This document shows, in pieces, positions 16,471-26,120 of a stretch of 64,000 nucleotides of DNA (the first letter of the stretch is position 1; every line of letters begins with the position of its first letter). The position numbers were made by a program, and so were the translations under genes. Origin of the DNA: Thermovenabulum sp049723235 (GTDB lineage Bacteria; Bacillota; Thermosediminibacteria; Thermosediminibacterales; Thermosediminibacteraceae); contig NZ_JBNARB010000009.1 of NCBI RefSeq assembly GCF_049723235.1, forward strand, positions 18,228 to 82,227. The letters are read 5' to 3'. The notes beneath the pieces are model-generated. The model worked only from the letters and a program-made list of their open reading frames with translations, made no database searches and was not told where the DNA came from.

Positions 16471-18378
16471 ATGGATAAAAAACTGGTTTACGATGAAACA
16501 AAAATTGAAGTACTGGAAGGGTTGGAACATGTAAGGTTAAGGCCGAGCATGTATATTGGATCTACTGACATCAAGGGGCTTCACCATCTGGTTTTCGAGG
16601 TGGTGGATAACAGTGTGGATGAAGCTTTAGCGGGTTACTGCAAAAATATAGAGGTTGTTATAAGAAAGGATGGAGCAATTAGTGTGGATGATGACGGAAG
16701 GGGAATTCCGGTAAAAATCCATCCGAAAGTAGGTAAACCCGCATTGGAAGTGGCTTTAACCCGGCTCTACGCCGGAGGTAAATTTGGAGCCGGTGGCTAT
16801 AAAGTTTCCGGCGGGCTTCACGGAGTGGGAGTATCCGTTGTAAATGCCTTATCGGAATGGCTTGAGGTGGAAGTAAAATGGGACGGCTTTTTATACAGGC
16901 AAAAATACGAAAGGGGTAAGCCCGTTACCGAAGTTGAGAAAATTAAAGAAGTGACCGGTACGGGTACTAAGGTCACATTCCTCCCGGATAAGGAGATTTT
17001 CGAAGAAACTAACTTCAATTTTGATATCCTCGCTCAGCGTTTGAGGGAACAGGCTTTTTTAACGAAAGGCCTTAAAATAGTTTTGAGGGATGAACGCACC
17101 AATAAAGAACAGGTTTACCATTACGAAGGAGGAATAGTATCCTTTGTCAAGTATTTAAACAGGAATAAGGATGTACTGCACGAAGAGCCGATTTTTATGA
17201 GTGCCGGTAAAAAGGACGAATGGGAAGTAGAGGTGGCGATTCAGTACAACGATTCCTATACCGAAAACGTATTAAGCTTTGCCAACAATATTAACACTTT
17301 AGAGGGAGGCACTCATTTAATTGGATTTAAGACCGCACTGACCAGGGTAATAAACGATTATGCAAGAAAAATTAATCTCTTAAAAGAACAGGACCAGAAT
17401 CTGTCCGGAGACGATATAAGGGAAGGTTTAACGGCGGTAATAAGCGTTAAATTAAGAAACCCCCAGTTTGAGGGACAGACCAAAACGAAGCTGGGGAATA
17501 GCGAAATGAGAAGCATTGTCGACCAGGTGGTAAGCGAGGGGATGTCAAAATTTTTAGAAGAAAATCCCTCCATAGCAAGGACGATTGTAGAAAAAGCAAT
17601 AAGTGCGGCGAGAGCAAGGGAAGCTGCAAGAAAGGCGAGAGAGCTGGTAAGAAGAAAGAACGCTCTGGATAAAACCACCCTCCCCGGAAAACTTGCGGAC
17701 TGCAGCGAAAAAGACCCAAAATTATGTGAATTATATTTGGTGGAGGGAGACTCAGCAGGAGGTTCGGCGAAACAGGGGAGGGATCCAAAGTTTCAGGCTA
17801 TACTTCCCCTGAGGGGTAAAATATTAAATGTGGAAAAGGCAAGACTGGACAAGGTGCTTTCCAATGAAGAAATACGGGCAATGATTATGGCACTGGGTAC
17901 AGGAATTGGAGATGATTTCGATATCGATAAGTTGAGATATCATAAAATTATACTCATGGCCGATGCGGATGTGGACGGTGCTCATATTAGAACCCTGCTT
18001 TTGACGTTTTTTTACAGGTTTATGCGTCCCCTTATCGAAGCGGGAAAGGTCTACATTGCTCAGCCGCCCTTATATAAGATTTCTAAGGGGAAGGAAACTC
18101 ATTACGCTTACAGCGATGAAGAATTAAAAGCAATTCTGGAAAAGATGAAGGACAAGGATAAGGTTGAGATAAAGAGGTTTAAAGGTCTCGGTGAAATGAA
18201 TGCGGACCAGCTATGGGAAACCACCATGAATCCTAAGACGAGGACAATTTTGAAAGTAAATTTAGAGGACGCCATTGAAGCGGATGAGATATTTACGATT
18301 TTAATGGGGGAAAAGGTGGAACCGAGAAAACAGTTTATATTTGAACATGCTCAAGAGGTAAGAAATCTTGATGTCTAA
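16471..18378 (+). CDS. gyrB: DNA gyrase subunit B
   Basis: 635 residues. The GHKL ATPase domain shows EVVDNSVDEA and GGLHGVGVSVVNALS. The TOPRIM domain shows LVEGDSAGGSAKQGRD and DADVDGAHIRTLLLTF. Type IIA topoisomerase subunit that introduces negative supercoils with GyrA. It lies 20 nt before gyrA; both have a near-identical ACGGGGGTTTTA sequence before the ATG. Confidence 0.98.
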   Translation: MDKKLVYDETKIEVLEGLEHVRLRPSMYIGSTDIKGLHHLVFEVVDNSVDEALAGYCKNIEVVIRKDGAISVDDDGRGIPVKIHPKVGKPALEVALTRLYAGGKFGAGGYKVSGGLHGVGVSVVNALSEWLEVEVKWDGFLYRQKYERGKPVTEVEKIKEVTGTGTKVTFLPDKEIFEETNFNFDILAQRLREQAFLTKGLKIVLRDERTNKEQVYHYEGGIVSFVKYLNRNKDVLHEEPIFMSAGKKDEWEVEVAIQYNDSYTENVLSFANNINTLEGGTHLIGFKTALTRVINDYARKINLLKEQDQNLSGDDIREGLTAVISVKLRNPQFEGQTKTKLGNSEMRSIVDQVVSEGMSKFLEENPSIARTIVEKAISAARAREAARKARELVRRKNALDKTTLPGKLADCSEKDPKLCELYLVEGDSAGGSAKQGRDPKFQAILPLRGKILNVEKARLDKVLSNEEIRAMIMALGTGIGDDFDIDKLRYHKIILMADADVDGAHIRTLLLTFFYRFMRPLIEAGKVYIAQPPLYKISKGKETHYAYSDEELKAILEKMKDKDKVEIKRFKGLGEMNADQLWETTMNPKTRTILKVNLEDAIEADEIFTILMGEKVEPRKQFIFEHAQEVRNLDV

Positions 18379-18398
18379 AATAGAACGGGGGTTTTATA

Positions 18399-20825
18399 AT
18401 GGCTGAAACTTACGGGAAAGTAATGCCTGTGGCTATAGAAGAAGAAATGAAAAAGTCTTATATAGATTATGCCATGAGCGTAATTGTAGGAAGGGCTTTG
18501 CCTGATGTAAGGGATGGATTAAAACCAATACACCGGCGAATCCTGTACGCCATGAGCGAACTTAACCTGACTCCCGACAGGCCCCACAGAAAATCAGCGA
18601 CAATTGTGGGAGATGTGATGGGAAAATATCATCCCCACGGAGATGCGGCAATTTACGATGCAATGGTGCGAATGGCCCAGGATTTTTCCATCAGGTACCC
18701 TTTAATAGACGGACATGGGAACTTCGGCTCGGTGGATGGAGACCCGCCGGCGGCCATGAGGTACACCGAGGCCAGGCTTTCAAAAATTGCCTTAGAAATG
18801 CTTTCGGATATAGACAAGGATACGGTGGATTTTATTCCTAACTTTGATGAAACCTTAAAAGAACCCAGGGTTTTACCATCTCGCTTTCCCAATCTTCTCG
18901 TAAATGGTTCATCGGGAATTGCGGTGGGAATGGCGACGAATATTCCGCCCCACAATCTTTCAGAAGTTATAGACGGCACTATCATGATGATTGAAAATAA
19001 GGACGTTACCCCACAAGAGCTAATGAAGGTAATAAAAGGCCCGGATTTTCCAACGGGGGGAATTATCGTAGGAACTGAAGGAATAAGAGAGATGTACACC
19101 ACGGGAAGGGGATCAATTGTCATAAGGGCAAAGGCAAAAATTGAGGTGGAACACGGAAGGGAAAAAATTATAATTAACGAAATTCCCTATATGGTAAACA
19201 AAGCAAAACTTATTGAAAAGATTGCAGAACTGGTGAGGGATAAGCACATAGAAGGGATTACCGATATAAGGGATGAAAGCGATAGAAACGGCATCAGGGT
19301 AGTAATTGAAATAAGAAAGGACTCCAGTGCTAAGGTGATATTGAATAAATTATACAAACATACCCAGATGCAGGTCACCTTTGGGGCAATAATGCTGGCA
19401 CTGGTTGACAACAGGCCAATGGTCTTAAATTTAAGGGATATAATATATTACTATCTTGAACACCAGAAGGATGTTATTGTACGCCGTACAAAGTATGAAT
19501 TGGCGAAAGCCCGGGAAAGGGTACATATCCTTGAAGGTTTGAGGATAGCCCTTGCAAATTTAGATGAAGTGATTTCGCTTATCAGAAAATCAAAGGATGT
19601 TCCAACGGCCAAGGAAGGGTTAATAAAAAAATTTAACCTTACCGAAAAACAGGCTCAGGTAATTCTCGATATGAGGCTGCAGAGGTTGACAGCCCTTGAG
19701 AGGCAAAAAATTGAGGAGGAATACAAAGAATTACTGCAGAAGATTGAATACTACGAAAAAGTGCTTTCCGATGAGAAAATGGTCCTGGGAATAATAAAAG
19801 AAGAGCTTCTGGCAATAAAAGAAAAATTCAAGGATGAGAGAAGGACGGCAATTGTGGAAGATATCGAAGAAATAAGCGAAGAAGACCTGATTGCCCAGGA
19901 AGACGTGGTAATCACCATGACTCATTTAGGGTATGTAAAGAGGATGCCCCTTTCAGGTTATAAAAGCCAGAGAAGGGGCGGTAAAGGGGTAAATGGAATC
20001 ACCACCAGGGAAGAAGACTTTGTAGAAAAAATCTTCGTTGCATCCACACACCATGTGCTCCTTTTCTTTACAAACTCAGGAAATGTGTACAGGTTAAAAG
20101 CCCACGAAGTTCCGGAAACCAGCAGAACCGCAAAAGGAACGGCAATTGTAAATTTAATTAATTTAAAACCGAAAGAAAAAATCACAGCCGTTATTCCTAT
20201 TAAAGATTTCGATGAGGCAAATTACATTGTAATGGTAACCAAAAACGGTCTTATAAAAAAGACACTTCTTTCGGAATTTAAAGCCATGAGGAAGACGGGA
20301 ATTATAGCGATTAATTTGAATCCCGAAGATGAATTAATTGGAGTAAACCTGGCCAATGATGAAAATGAGGTAATCCTGGCTACATTAAAAGGGCTGAGCA
20401 TCAGGTTCAAGGTTAAGGACGTTTCACCCTTGGGAAGGTCTGCTAAGGGTGTAAAAGCCATGTCCCTTCAGGAAGACGACAGGATAGTAGCCTTTGATAT
20501 GGTTGTTGATGACAGGGATGTGTTTATTATAACCGAAAAGGGATTTGGAAAACGCACTCCCATTAGCGAATACCGGCTGCAATCAAGGGGTGGAAAGGGC
20601 ATTATAACGCAAAAGATTACCGAAAAGACGGGATACGTGGTTTCTTTGAGGACCGTATCCGATAAAGACGATATAATAATTTCTACGGCTAATGGTATGA
20701 TGATAAGATTAAAGGTGGAAGGAATACCCGTGACGGGTAGAAACACCAGGGGAGTGACATTGATTAAATTGGAAAAAGAGGATTCGGTTTCGGCAGTGGC
20801 GGTGGTGAGCGAGGAAGAAGAATAG
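18399..20825 (+). CDS. gyrA: DNA gyrase subunit A
   Basis: 808 residues. The catalytic tyrosine lies in AAMRYTEARLS near residue 123. The GyrA box QRRGGKG is present near residue 526, which marks gyrase rather than topoisomerase IV. The C-terminal beta-pinwheel wraps DNA and shows repeated blades. Translated right after gyrB in one transcript. Confidence 0.98.
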   Translation: MAETYGKVMPVAIEEEMKKSYIDYAMSVIVGRALPDVRDGLKPIHRRILYAMSELNLTPDRPHRKSATIVGDVMGKYHPHGDAAIYDAMVRMAQDFSIRYPLIDGHGNFGSVDGDPPAAMRYTEARLSKIALEMLSDIDKDTVDFIPNFDETLKEPRVLPSRFPNLLVNGSSGIAVGMATNIPPHNLSEVIDGTIMMIENKDVTPQELMKVIKGPDFPTGGIIVGTEGIREMYTTGRGSIVIRAKAKIEVEHGREKIIINEIPYMVNKAKLIEKIAELVRDKHIEGITDIRDESDRNGIRVVIEIRKDSSAKVILNKLYKHTQMQVTFGAIMLALVDNRPMVLNLRDIIYYYLEHQKDVIVRRTKYELAKARERVHILEGLRIALANLDEVISLIRKSKDVPTAKEGLIKKFNLTEKQAQVILDMRLQRLTALERQKIEEEYKELLQKIEYYEKVLSDEKMVLGIIKEELLAIKEKFKDERRTAIVEDIEEISEEDLIAQEDVVITMTHLGYVKRMPLSGYKSQRRGGKGVNGITTREEDFVEKIFVASTHHVLLFFTNSGNVYRLKAHEVPETSRTAKGTAIVNLINLKPKEKITAVIPIKDFDEANYIVMVTKNGLIKKTLLSEFKAMRKTGIIAINLNPEDELIGVNLANDENEVILATLKGLSIRFKVKDVSPLGRSAKGVKAMSLQEDDRIVAFDMVVDDRDVFIITEKGFGKRTPISEYRLQSRGGKGIITQKITEKTGYVVSLRTVSDKDDIIISTANGMMIRLKVEGIPVTGRNTRGVTLIKLEKEDSVSAVAVVSEEEE

Positions 20826-20838
20826 GAAAAAAAGGGGA

Positions 20839-22263
20839 ATGGGAATGTTTAAAGAAGATGCTCCTTTAATGAATCTTTTAAAGGAGTACGTAAAAAAAGA
20901 CCCCGTAAGATTTCACATGCCCGGACATAAAGGTAAGTTTATATTTTCCCTCCAGAAATTGCTCTCCGAGAATTTATATAAATTTGACGTAACGGAAATC
21001 CCAGGTTTTGACAATTTGCATCAACCGGAAGGGATTTTAAAACAATCCCAGAGGAATTTAGCATCTTTGTATGGTTCCAGGAGGTCTTTTTACTTAGTAA
21101 ACGGGGCCACCTCCGGAATAATTGCAGCTATGGCTTCCTTCCTGAAAGAAGGGGATAGGGTATTAGTTCCCAGGAATTCCCACAGGTCGGTTTTAAACGG
21201 CATTATTCTTACGAGATCCGACCCCGTTTACTTAATTCCCGGGGTGGATACCGAACTGGGTATATGTCTTGATGTTCCGGAGGAAAAATGGGTTTCGGCC
21301 ATTGAAAAGGAGAAAAATATAAAAGCATTGCTGGTAACAAATCCGAATTACAACGGGATATGCCCGGATATCGAAAAAATAATAAAAACTGCCCGAAAAA
21401 AGAACATCAAAACAATAGTAGATGAAGCCCACGGACCTCATTTTAAATTTTCAAAAAAGCTTCCCCCGTCGGGTGTAGATTACAAAGCGGAAATTACCGT
21501 TCAAAGTCCGCATAAAATGCTATTATCGCTCACTCAGAGCGCCTGGCTTCATTTTAACGGCCCCGGAAAGGAAGAGGAGGTGATAAGGGAAAATCTCTCC
21601 CTTATTACCTCCACGAGCCCCTCTTACATTTTGATGGCTTCCCTGGAACTGGCCGTAATTTTTTTAAAAAAATTCGGAGCAAAATTTGTGGAAAAAGGGG
21701 TGGAACTTGCAGAATTGGCAAGGAGGGGGATAAACCGGTTTACACCCTTTTACTGTCCCGGTGTGGATTACGCTAAGAGCAAAGGTTTTTTCTACGATGT
21801 TTCCCGATTAATAATTAACACTTCTTCCTCGGGTTATAGCGGATTATATGTAGAAAAAATTTTAAGAAAGCAATATAATATTTTTACAGAGTATGCGGAT
21901 TTGAATAATATATACCTTCTAATCACAGGAGCTAATTCAAAAAGAGATGTTTTGAAACTTATAAAGGCTTTATCTACTTTCAGGAAAAAGAAAGGCAAAA
22001 TTTTCCCGGTAGGAATTTTAAAAAAGCTCCCCGAAAGGATTTTGTTACCCCATGAGGTATTTTTAGGGGATTTTGAATATATCCCCTTAAAAAATTCCCC
22101 GGGCAGAATATGCAGAAACCCGGTGATACCCTATCCGCCGGGAATTCCGGTTTTAAACCCGGGGGAGCTGATTACTAAGGAACATGTGGAATTATTGGAA
22201 GAGCTCGTGGCAAATAATTATATCTGTCAGGGTATAAAAAATAAATGTATTGCGGTGGTGTAA
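20839..22263 (+). CDS. PLP-dependent Orn/Lys/Arg decarboxylase family protein
   Basis: 474 residues. The fold-type I decarboxylase pattern is visible: RFHMPGHKGK near the start, LVNGATSGIIAAM, DEAHGPHFKF, and the PLP lysine in QSPHKMLLSLTQ near residue 224. It corresponds to yaaO before tmk in Bacillus. The exact substrate (lysine, arginine or other) cannot be told. Tightly placed before tmk, one base between them. Confidence 0.88.
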   Translation: MGMFKEDAPLMNLLKEYVKKDPVRFHMPGHKGKFIFSLQKLLSENLYKFDVTEIPGFDNLHQPEGILKQSQRNLASLYGSRRSFYLVNGATSGIIAAMASFLKEGDRVLVPRNSHRSVLNGIILTRSDPVYLIPGVDTELGICLDVPEEKWVSAIEKEKNIKALLVTNPNYNGICPDIEKIIKTARKKNIKTIVDEAHGPHFKFSKKLPPSGVDYKAEITVQSPHKMLLSLTQSAWLHFNGPGKEEEVIRENLSLITSTSPSYILMASLELAVIFLKKFGAKFVEKGVELAELARRGINRFTPFYCPGVDYAKSKGFFYDVSRLIINTSSSGYSGLYVEKILRKQYNIFTEYADLNNIYLLITGANSKRDVLKLIKALSTFRKKKGKIFPVGILKKLPERILLPHEVFLGDFEYIPLKNSPGRICRNPVIPYPPGIPVLNPGELITKEHVELLEELVANNYICQGIKNKCIAVV

Positions 22264-22264
22264 A

Positions 22265-22897
22265 ATGGGTAAACAGGTTAGAAAAGGGAAATTCATTACA
22301 ATTGAAGGAATCGACGGTGCTGGCAAAACCACTCAGGTGGAGAAACTGTGTGAGTACATCAAGAATAAGGGTAAAAGGGTTATTCGGGCGAGAGAGCCCG
22401 GGGGAACAGCCCTCGGAGAGCAGTTAAGGAAGGTGCTCTTGGACCCGGACAGCAATCCGGTTTCTACGGCTGAGGCCCTTATATACGCCGCATCCAGAGC
22501 ACAAATACTGGAAAAATTAGTTATTCCTGCTATAAAAGAAGGATTTTTTGTAGTATGCGACAGATTTGTGGATTCCAGTTTGGCTTACCAGGGTTTTGCC
22601 CGGGGCCTTGGCTTTAACAGGATTCTTCAGCTAAACAAATGGGTTTTAAACGGCTACTGGCCGGATATCACCTTTGTACTGGATGTAGATCCGGAAATAG
22701 CTCTAAAAAGACTTACCCGGGGTAAGGATAGACTGGAAAGGGAATCTTTAGAATTCCACATCAAGGTAAGGGAAGGTTTTTTAAAGCTTAAGGATGAATT
22801 TCCAGAAAGAATCAGGGTAATAGATGCATCAAAAAGCAAAGATGAAATCTTTAAAGACATTGTTATGGAGCTGGAAAGGTCGGGGATTTTCAATTAA
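22265..22897 (+). CDS. tmk: Thymidylate kinase
   Basis: About 210 residues from ATG 22265. The P-loop IDGAGKTTQ, the DR motif CDRFVDSSLAYQG and the lid-like KRLTRGKDRLE region are present. It phosphorylates dTMP to dTDP. Member of the decarboxylase-tmk-darA-yaaR-holB-ricT cluster. Confidence 0.97.
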   Translation: MGKQVRKGKFITIEGIDGAGKTTQVEKLCEYIKNKGKRVIRAREPGGTALGEQLRKVLLDPDSNPVSTAEALIYAASRAQILEKLVIPAIKEGFFVVCDRFVDSSLAYQGFARGLGFNRILQLNKWVLNGYWPDITFVLDVDPEIALKRLTRGKDRLERESLEFHIKVREGFLKLKDEFPERIRVIDASKSKDEIFKDIVMELERSGIFN

Positions 22898-22914
22898 TTA
22901 AAGGAGGGCCATTT

Positions 22915-23238
22915 ATGAAATTGATTATGGCCGTGGTGGATGACAATGACAGCATCAGGGTGGTGGAGGAGCTTACCAAAAAAAATATTGGTGTAACCAG
23001 GCTTGCAAGCACCGGAGGTTTTTTAAGAAGAGGTAACACCACCTTATTGATTGGTTTGGAGGAAGATAAACTAAAAGAGGTTTTAGACTTACTGGAAAAA
23101 ATTTGTAAACCGAGAAAGCACGTGGTGACCATATTCCCCGGGGTTCCCGGAGAAACCTTTGCTCCCTACCCCGTGGAGGTTACGGTAGGAGGGGCTATAG
23201 TTTTTGTTTTGAACGTGGAAAGGTTTGAAAAAATATGA
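22915..23238 (+). CDS. darA: Cyclic-di-AMP receptor DarA (PII-like, YaaQ)
   Basis: 107 residues, full length. The PII-like fold shows the loop LASTGGFLRRGNTTLLIGLE and GVPGETFAPYPVEVTVGGA, conserved in DarA/PstA c-di-AMP binders. AAAGGAGGGCC precedes the ATG. It overlaps the next gene by 4 bp. Confidence 0.94.
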   Translation: MKLIMAVVDDNDSIRVVEELTKKNIGVTRLASTGGFLRRGNTTLLIGLEEDKLKEVLDLLEKICKPRKHVVTIFPGVPGETFAPYPVEVTVGGAIVFVLNVERFEKI

Positions 23239-23675
23239 TAAGGGTAAACAGGATGTCTGAAGAATTGGGCTTGAATTCAATAAAGGTCGAGAAAAAAAAG
23301 AGCGCTGAAAAAGAATTCGGCGAGTACCTGAAGAAAAGCAGGGAAACCTATTCGAAAGAAGAACTAAATTTAATGTTTAAAGCTTTAGATGAACAATCGA
23401 AAAAACTTGTAAAAAATCAGACATTGGAGGATTTTAAAAAATACAGAGAATTACTAAAAAATTTTATAAAAAAATGTTTGGATATGGGACTGGATATCTT
23501 TGAAGAAAAGAATTTTTCCCGATTTGGCCGGCAGAAGGTTTTGACAGCGATAAAAATTATTGATGAAAAGGTGATGGAACTGGCACAGCAATTTTTATCC
23601 GAGCACAGGGATGCCATAAAAATTCTTTCTCTTTTAGATGAAATAAGGGGGCTTATCGTTGACCTGTACACGTGA
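23235..23675 (+). CDS. yaaR: YaaR family protein (DUF327)
   Basis: 146 residues, charged and helical, with the GLDIFEEKNFSRFGRQKVLTA pattern near the middle shortened versions of which mark the YaaR family. Its function is unknown. The first ATG overlaps the darA stop (ATGA); a second ATG at 23253, with AAGGGT upstream, is an alternative start. It overlaps holB by 17 bp. Confidence 0.82.
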   Translation: MIRVNRMSEELGLNSIKVEKKKSAEKEFGEYLKKSRETYSKEELNLMFKALDEQSKKLVKNQTLEDFKKYRELLKNFIKKCLDMGLDIFEEKNFSRFGRQKVLTAIKIIDEKVMELAQQFLSEHRDAIKILSLLDEIRGLIVDLYT

Positions 23676-24459
23676 TTTATTTCACGCCTATATTTTGGTT
23701 GGGCCTGTGGAAGAGACTAAAAGAGAGGCTATAAACATTGCAAAGATTGCCAACTGCCTGCAAAGAAACGGGGAATTTTGCGATAACTGCAAAAACTGCA
23801 AAAAAATTACAAAAGGTGTGTTTGCTGACCTCCGGGAAGTAAAACCCGAAGGTTCTTCTGTAAAAATAGAGAACATAAGGGAAATAATTTTCGATTCCTA
23901 TTTAACTCCCGTGGAAGGGAGAAAAAAGATTTACATCGTATACGATGCGGACAAAATGACTTTAGAAGCTCAAAACAGCTTCCTGAAAACCCTGGAAGAG
24001 CCGCCCTCCGAGAGTATATTTTTGCTCCTTTCCCAGAATATAAAAAACTTAATACCTACAGTTGTTTCCAGGTGCAGGGTCATTGAAAAGGTAAAACCTT
24101 ATGAAAAATACGATATTAGCGAAGAATGGGCGGAAAAACTTATTTATTTGGTAAAAGAAAGGTCGTTTACCTTAGAAAAAATTGATATCTATAATCAAAT
24201 ATGCGCATATGAAGACAAGGAAACGCTTCTGGAATTTATTTTAACATTGTATAGAGACATTCTGGTGGCAAAGACTAATAGTAAAGTGAGATTATTTAAT
24301 GAAAATTACCGTAATTTAATAATAAACCTTTCCGATTTATACAGCATCGGTGAAATAATCGGAATAATAGACAGGATAAATAAAACCATAGAATATATAA
24401 AGTCAAGGGGTAATGAAAACCTCGGGTTTTTCAATTTGCTCCTTGCCCTGTGGAGGTAG
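23659..24459 (+). CDS. holB: DNA polymerase III delta' subunit
   Basis: 266 residues from a TTG start with GGGGG upstream. The clamp-loader fold has the four-cysteine zinc module (C52-x7-C-x2-C-x2-C region, CDNCKNCKK). The sensor stretch is LKTLEEPPSESIFLLL. A Walker A lysine is not seen (ILVGPVEETKREA), as expected for the non-ATPase delta' subunit. The start lies inside yaaR. Confidence 0.9.
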   Translation: MTCTRDLFHAYILVGPVEETKREAINIAKIANCLQRNGEFCDNCKNCKKITKGVFADLREVKPEGSSVKIENIREIIFDSYLTPVEGRKKIYIVYDADKMTLEAQNSFLKTLEEPPSESIFLLLSQNIKNLIPTVVSRCRVIEKVKPYEKYDISEEWAEKLIYLVKERSFTLEKIDIYNQICAYEDKETLLEFILTLYRDILVAKTNSKVRLFNENYRNLIINLSDLYSIGEIIGIIDRINKTIEYIKSRGNENLGFFNLLLALWR

Positions 24460-24463
24460 AAAT

Positions 24464-25303
24464 ATGGTAAGGGTGGTAGGCATTAGATTCAAAAAGGCCG
24501 GGAAAATATACTATTTTAACCCCGGTGAAATACCTTTGAACATTGGGGATAAGGTTATAGTAGAAACGGCAAGGGGTCTTGAGTACGGCGAAGTGGTGAT
24601 AGGGCCAAAAGAGGTGCCGGAGGAAAGCCTGGTATCGCCTTTAAAAGATGTTATAAGAAAGGCTACCTTGGAGGACGACAGGATTTTTGAAGAAAACAGG
24701 GAAAAAGCAAGGGAAGCAGAAGTTATAGCCGAAAAGAAAATCCAGGAGCACGGCCTTATTATGAAATTGGTAGATGTGGAGTATACCTTTGACCGATCAA
24801 AATTGATATTTTATTTTACAGCGGATGGAAGGGTGGATTTTAGAGAGCTGGTAAAGGATTTAGCAGCAATATTTAAGACCCGAATTGAACTAAGGCAAAT
24901 AGGGGTAAGGGATGAAGCAAAGATGGTGGGCGGCTTAGGGCCGTGCGGAAGGGTAATATGCTGTCATACATTCCTGGGGGAGTTCGACCCGGTATCAATT
25001 AAAATGGCCAAACAGCAAAACCTTTCGCTTAACCCCGGGAAGATATCGGGTCTATGCGGCAGGCTAATGTGCTGTTTAAAATACGAGTGCGTAAATTATC
25101 AGCAGGAAGGTATGGAGGAAAATTCCTTTGAAAAGGAAAAATTTGAACTGGGTAATGAGGTGCTAACTCCCTTAGGTGAAGGTATAATTACGAGTATTAA
25201 CGAGCAAAAGGGAATAATTGAGGTGGAATTAAAGGATACAAAAGAGATAAAGGAATTTCCTAAGGAGGAAGTAGTAAAAAATGATGTTGAAATAGGTGAA
25301 TAA
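24464..25303 (+). CDS. ricT: PSP1 domain regulatory complex protein RicT (YaaT)
   Basis: About 279 residues from ATG 24464, with GGAGG upstream. The PSP1 domain holds the cysteine motifs CGRVICCHTFL and LCGRLMCCLKYE near residues 165 and 205. In Bacillus the Ric complex carries Fe-S clusters and governs RNA processing with RNase Y and entry into sporulation. An extra C-terminal domain follows (residues 225-279). The usual next gene yabA is absent here. Confidence 0.93.
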   Translation: MVRVVGIRFKKAGKIYYFNPGEIPLNIGDKVIVETARGLEYGEVVIGPKEVPEESLVSPLKDVIRKATLEDDRIFEENREKAREAEVIAEKKIQEHGLIMKLVDVEYTFDRSKLIFYFTADGRVDFRELVKDLAAIFKTRIELRQIGVRDEAKMVGGLGPCGRVICCHTFLGEFDPVSIKMAKQQNLSLNPGKISGLCGRLMCCLKYECVNYQQEGMEENSFEKEKFELGNEVLTPLGEGIITSINEQKGIIEVELKDTKEIKEFPKEEVVKNDVEIGE

Positions 25304-25358
25304 AACATATATTATTAAATAAAATCTAAAAAAAATTACCCTCAAAGGGGGAATAAGG

Positions 25359-26066
25359 ATGTTTTACCCGTATTTCTGGGGATACGATCCCACCTGGATA
25401 ATCTTATTGCCCGCTTTAATCCTTGCTTTTTATGCTCAAGCTATGGTCTCTACAACTTTTGAAAGGTATTTGAGGATACCGGCCCGGATAGGTCTTACCG
25501 GTGCCGATGTGGCAAGAGAAATTTTAAGGCGAAACGGAATATACGATGTTTCCGTGGAGATGACGAGGGGCAGGCTTTCCGATTATTACGATCCGAGGAA
25601 TAAAGTTCTAAGGCTTTCCCCTGAGGTTTACAGCGGGCGTTCACTGGCAGCTCTGGGTGTTGCAGCTCATGAATGCGGTCACGCCATACAGCACAGAGAA
25701 GGATACGCACCGTTGGCTTTGAGGAACTCCATAGTGCCCCTTGCTAATATAGGGTCACAGATGGCTTTTCCGCTTTTCTTTATAGGGTTATTGATGAATG
25801 CGAATACCCTTTTAACCATCGGGATATTGCTTTTCAGCCTTGCGGTGCTGTTTCAACTTTTTACCCTTCCGGTAGAATATAATGCCAGCAGCAGGGCTGT
25901 TGCGGTACTGGAAGGACAGGGATTTATAGCTCCGGATGAAACCTACGGAGTGAGAAAGGTGCTAAACGCAGCAGCTCTGACCTATGTGGCTGCCACACTT
26001 ATGGCGGTTATGCAGCTTTTAAGACTTCTTGCGATAGCAGGCTTTTTCAATCGGGACGACAGGTAA
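25359..26066 (+). CDS. Membrane zinc metallopeptidase, YugP family
   Basis: 235 residues. One membrane helix at the start, the zinc site HECGH at residues 104-108 (AAHECGHAIQH), and two or three more hydrophobic helices. The family is called putative neutral zinc metallopeptidase; natural substrate unknown. It has its own terminator, whose hairpin includes the stop codon. Confidence 0.92.
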   Translation: MFYPYFWGYDPTWIILLPALILAFYAQAMVSTTFERYLRIPARIGLTGADVAREILRRNGIYDVSVEMTRGRLSDYYDPRNKVLRLSPEVYSGRSLAALGVAAHECGHAIQHREGYAPLALRNSIVPLANIGSQMAFPLFFIGLLMNANTLLTIGILLFSLAVLFQLFTLPVEYNASSRAVAVLEGQGFIAPDETYGVRKVLNAAALTYVAATLMAVMQLLRLLAIAGFFNRDDR

Positions 26067-26093
26067 GGGTAATTTTTTACCCTTACTTTTTTT
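26063..26093 (+). terminator. Intrinsic terminator after the YugP-type gene
   Basis: GTAAGGGTAA / TTACCCTTAC hairpin followed by seven T. The stop codon of the upstream gene is inside the left arm. Confidence 0.85.
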
Positions 26094-26120
26094 AAATCTT
26101 TTTATTGGAAGGGATTAACA

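Noticed and set aside
23688..23876. Minus-strand frame opposite holB
   Set aside because: Shadow of holB with no ribosome-binding site; composition reflects the reverse of coding codons.
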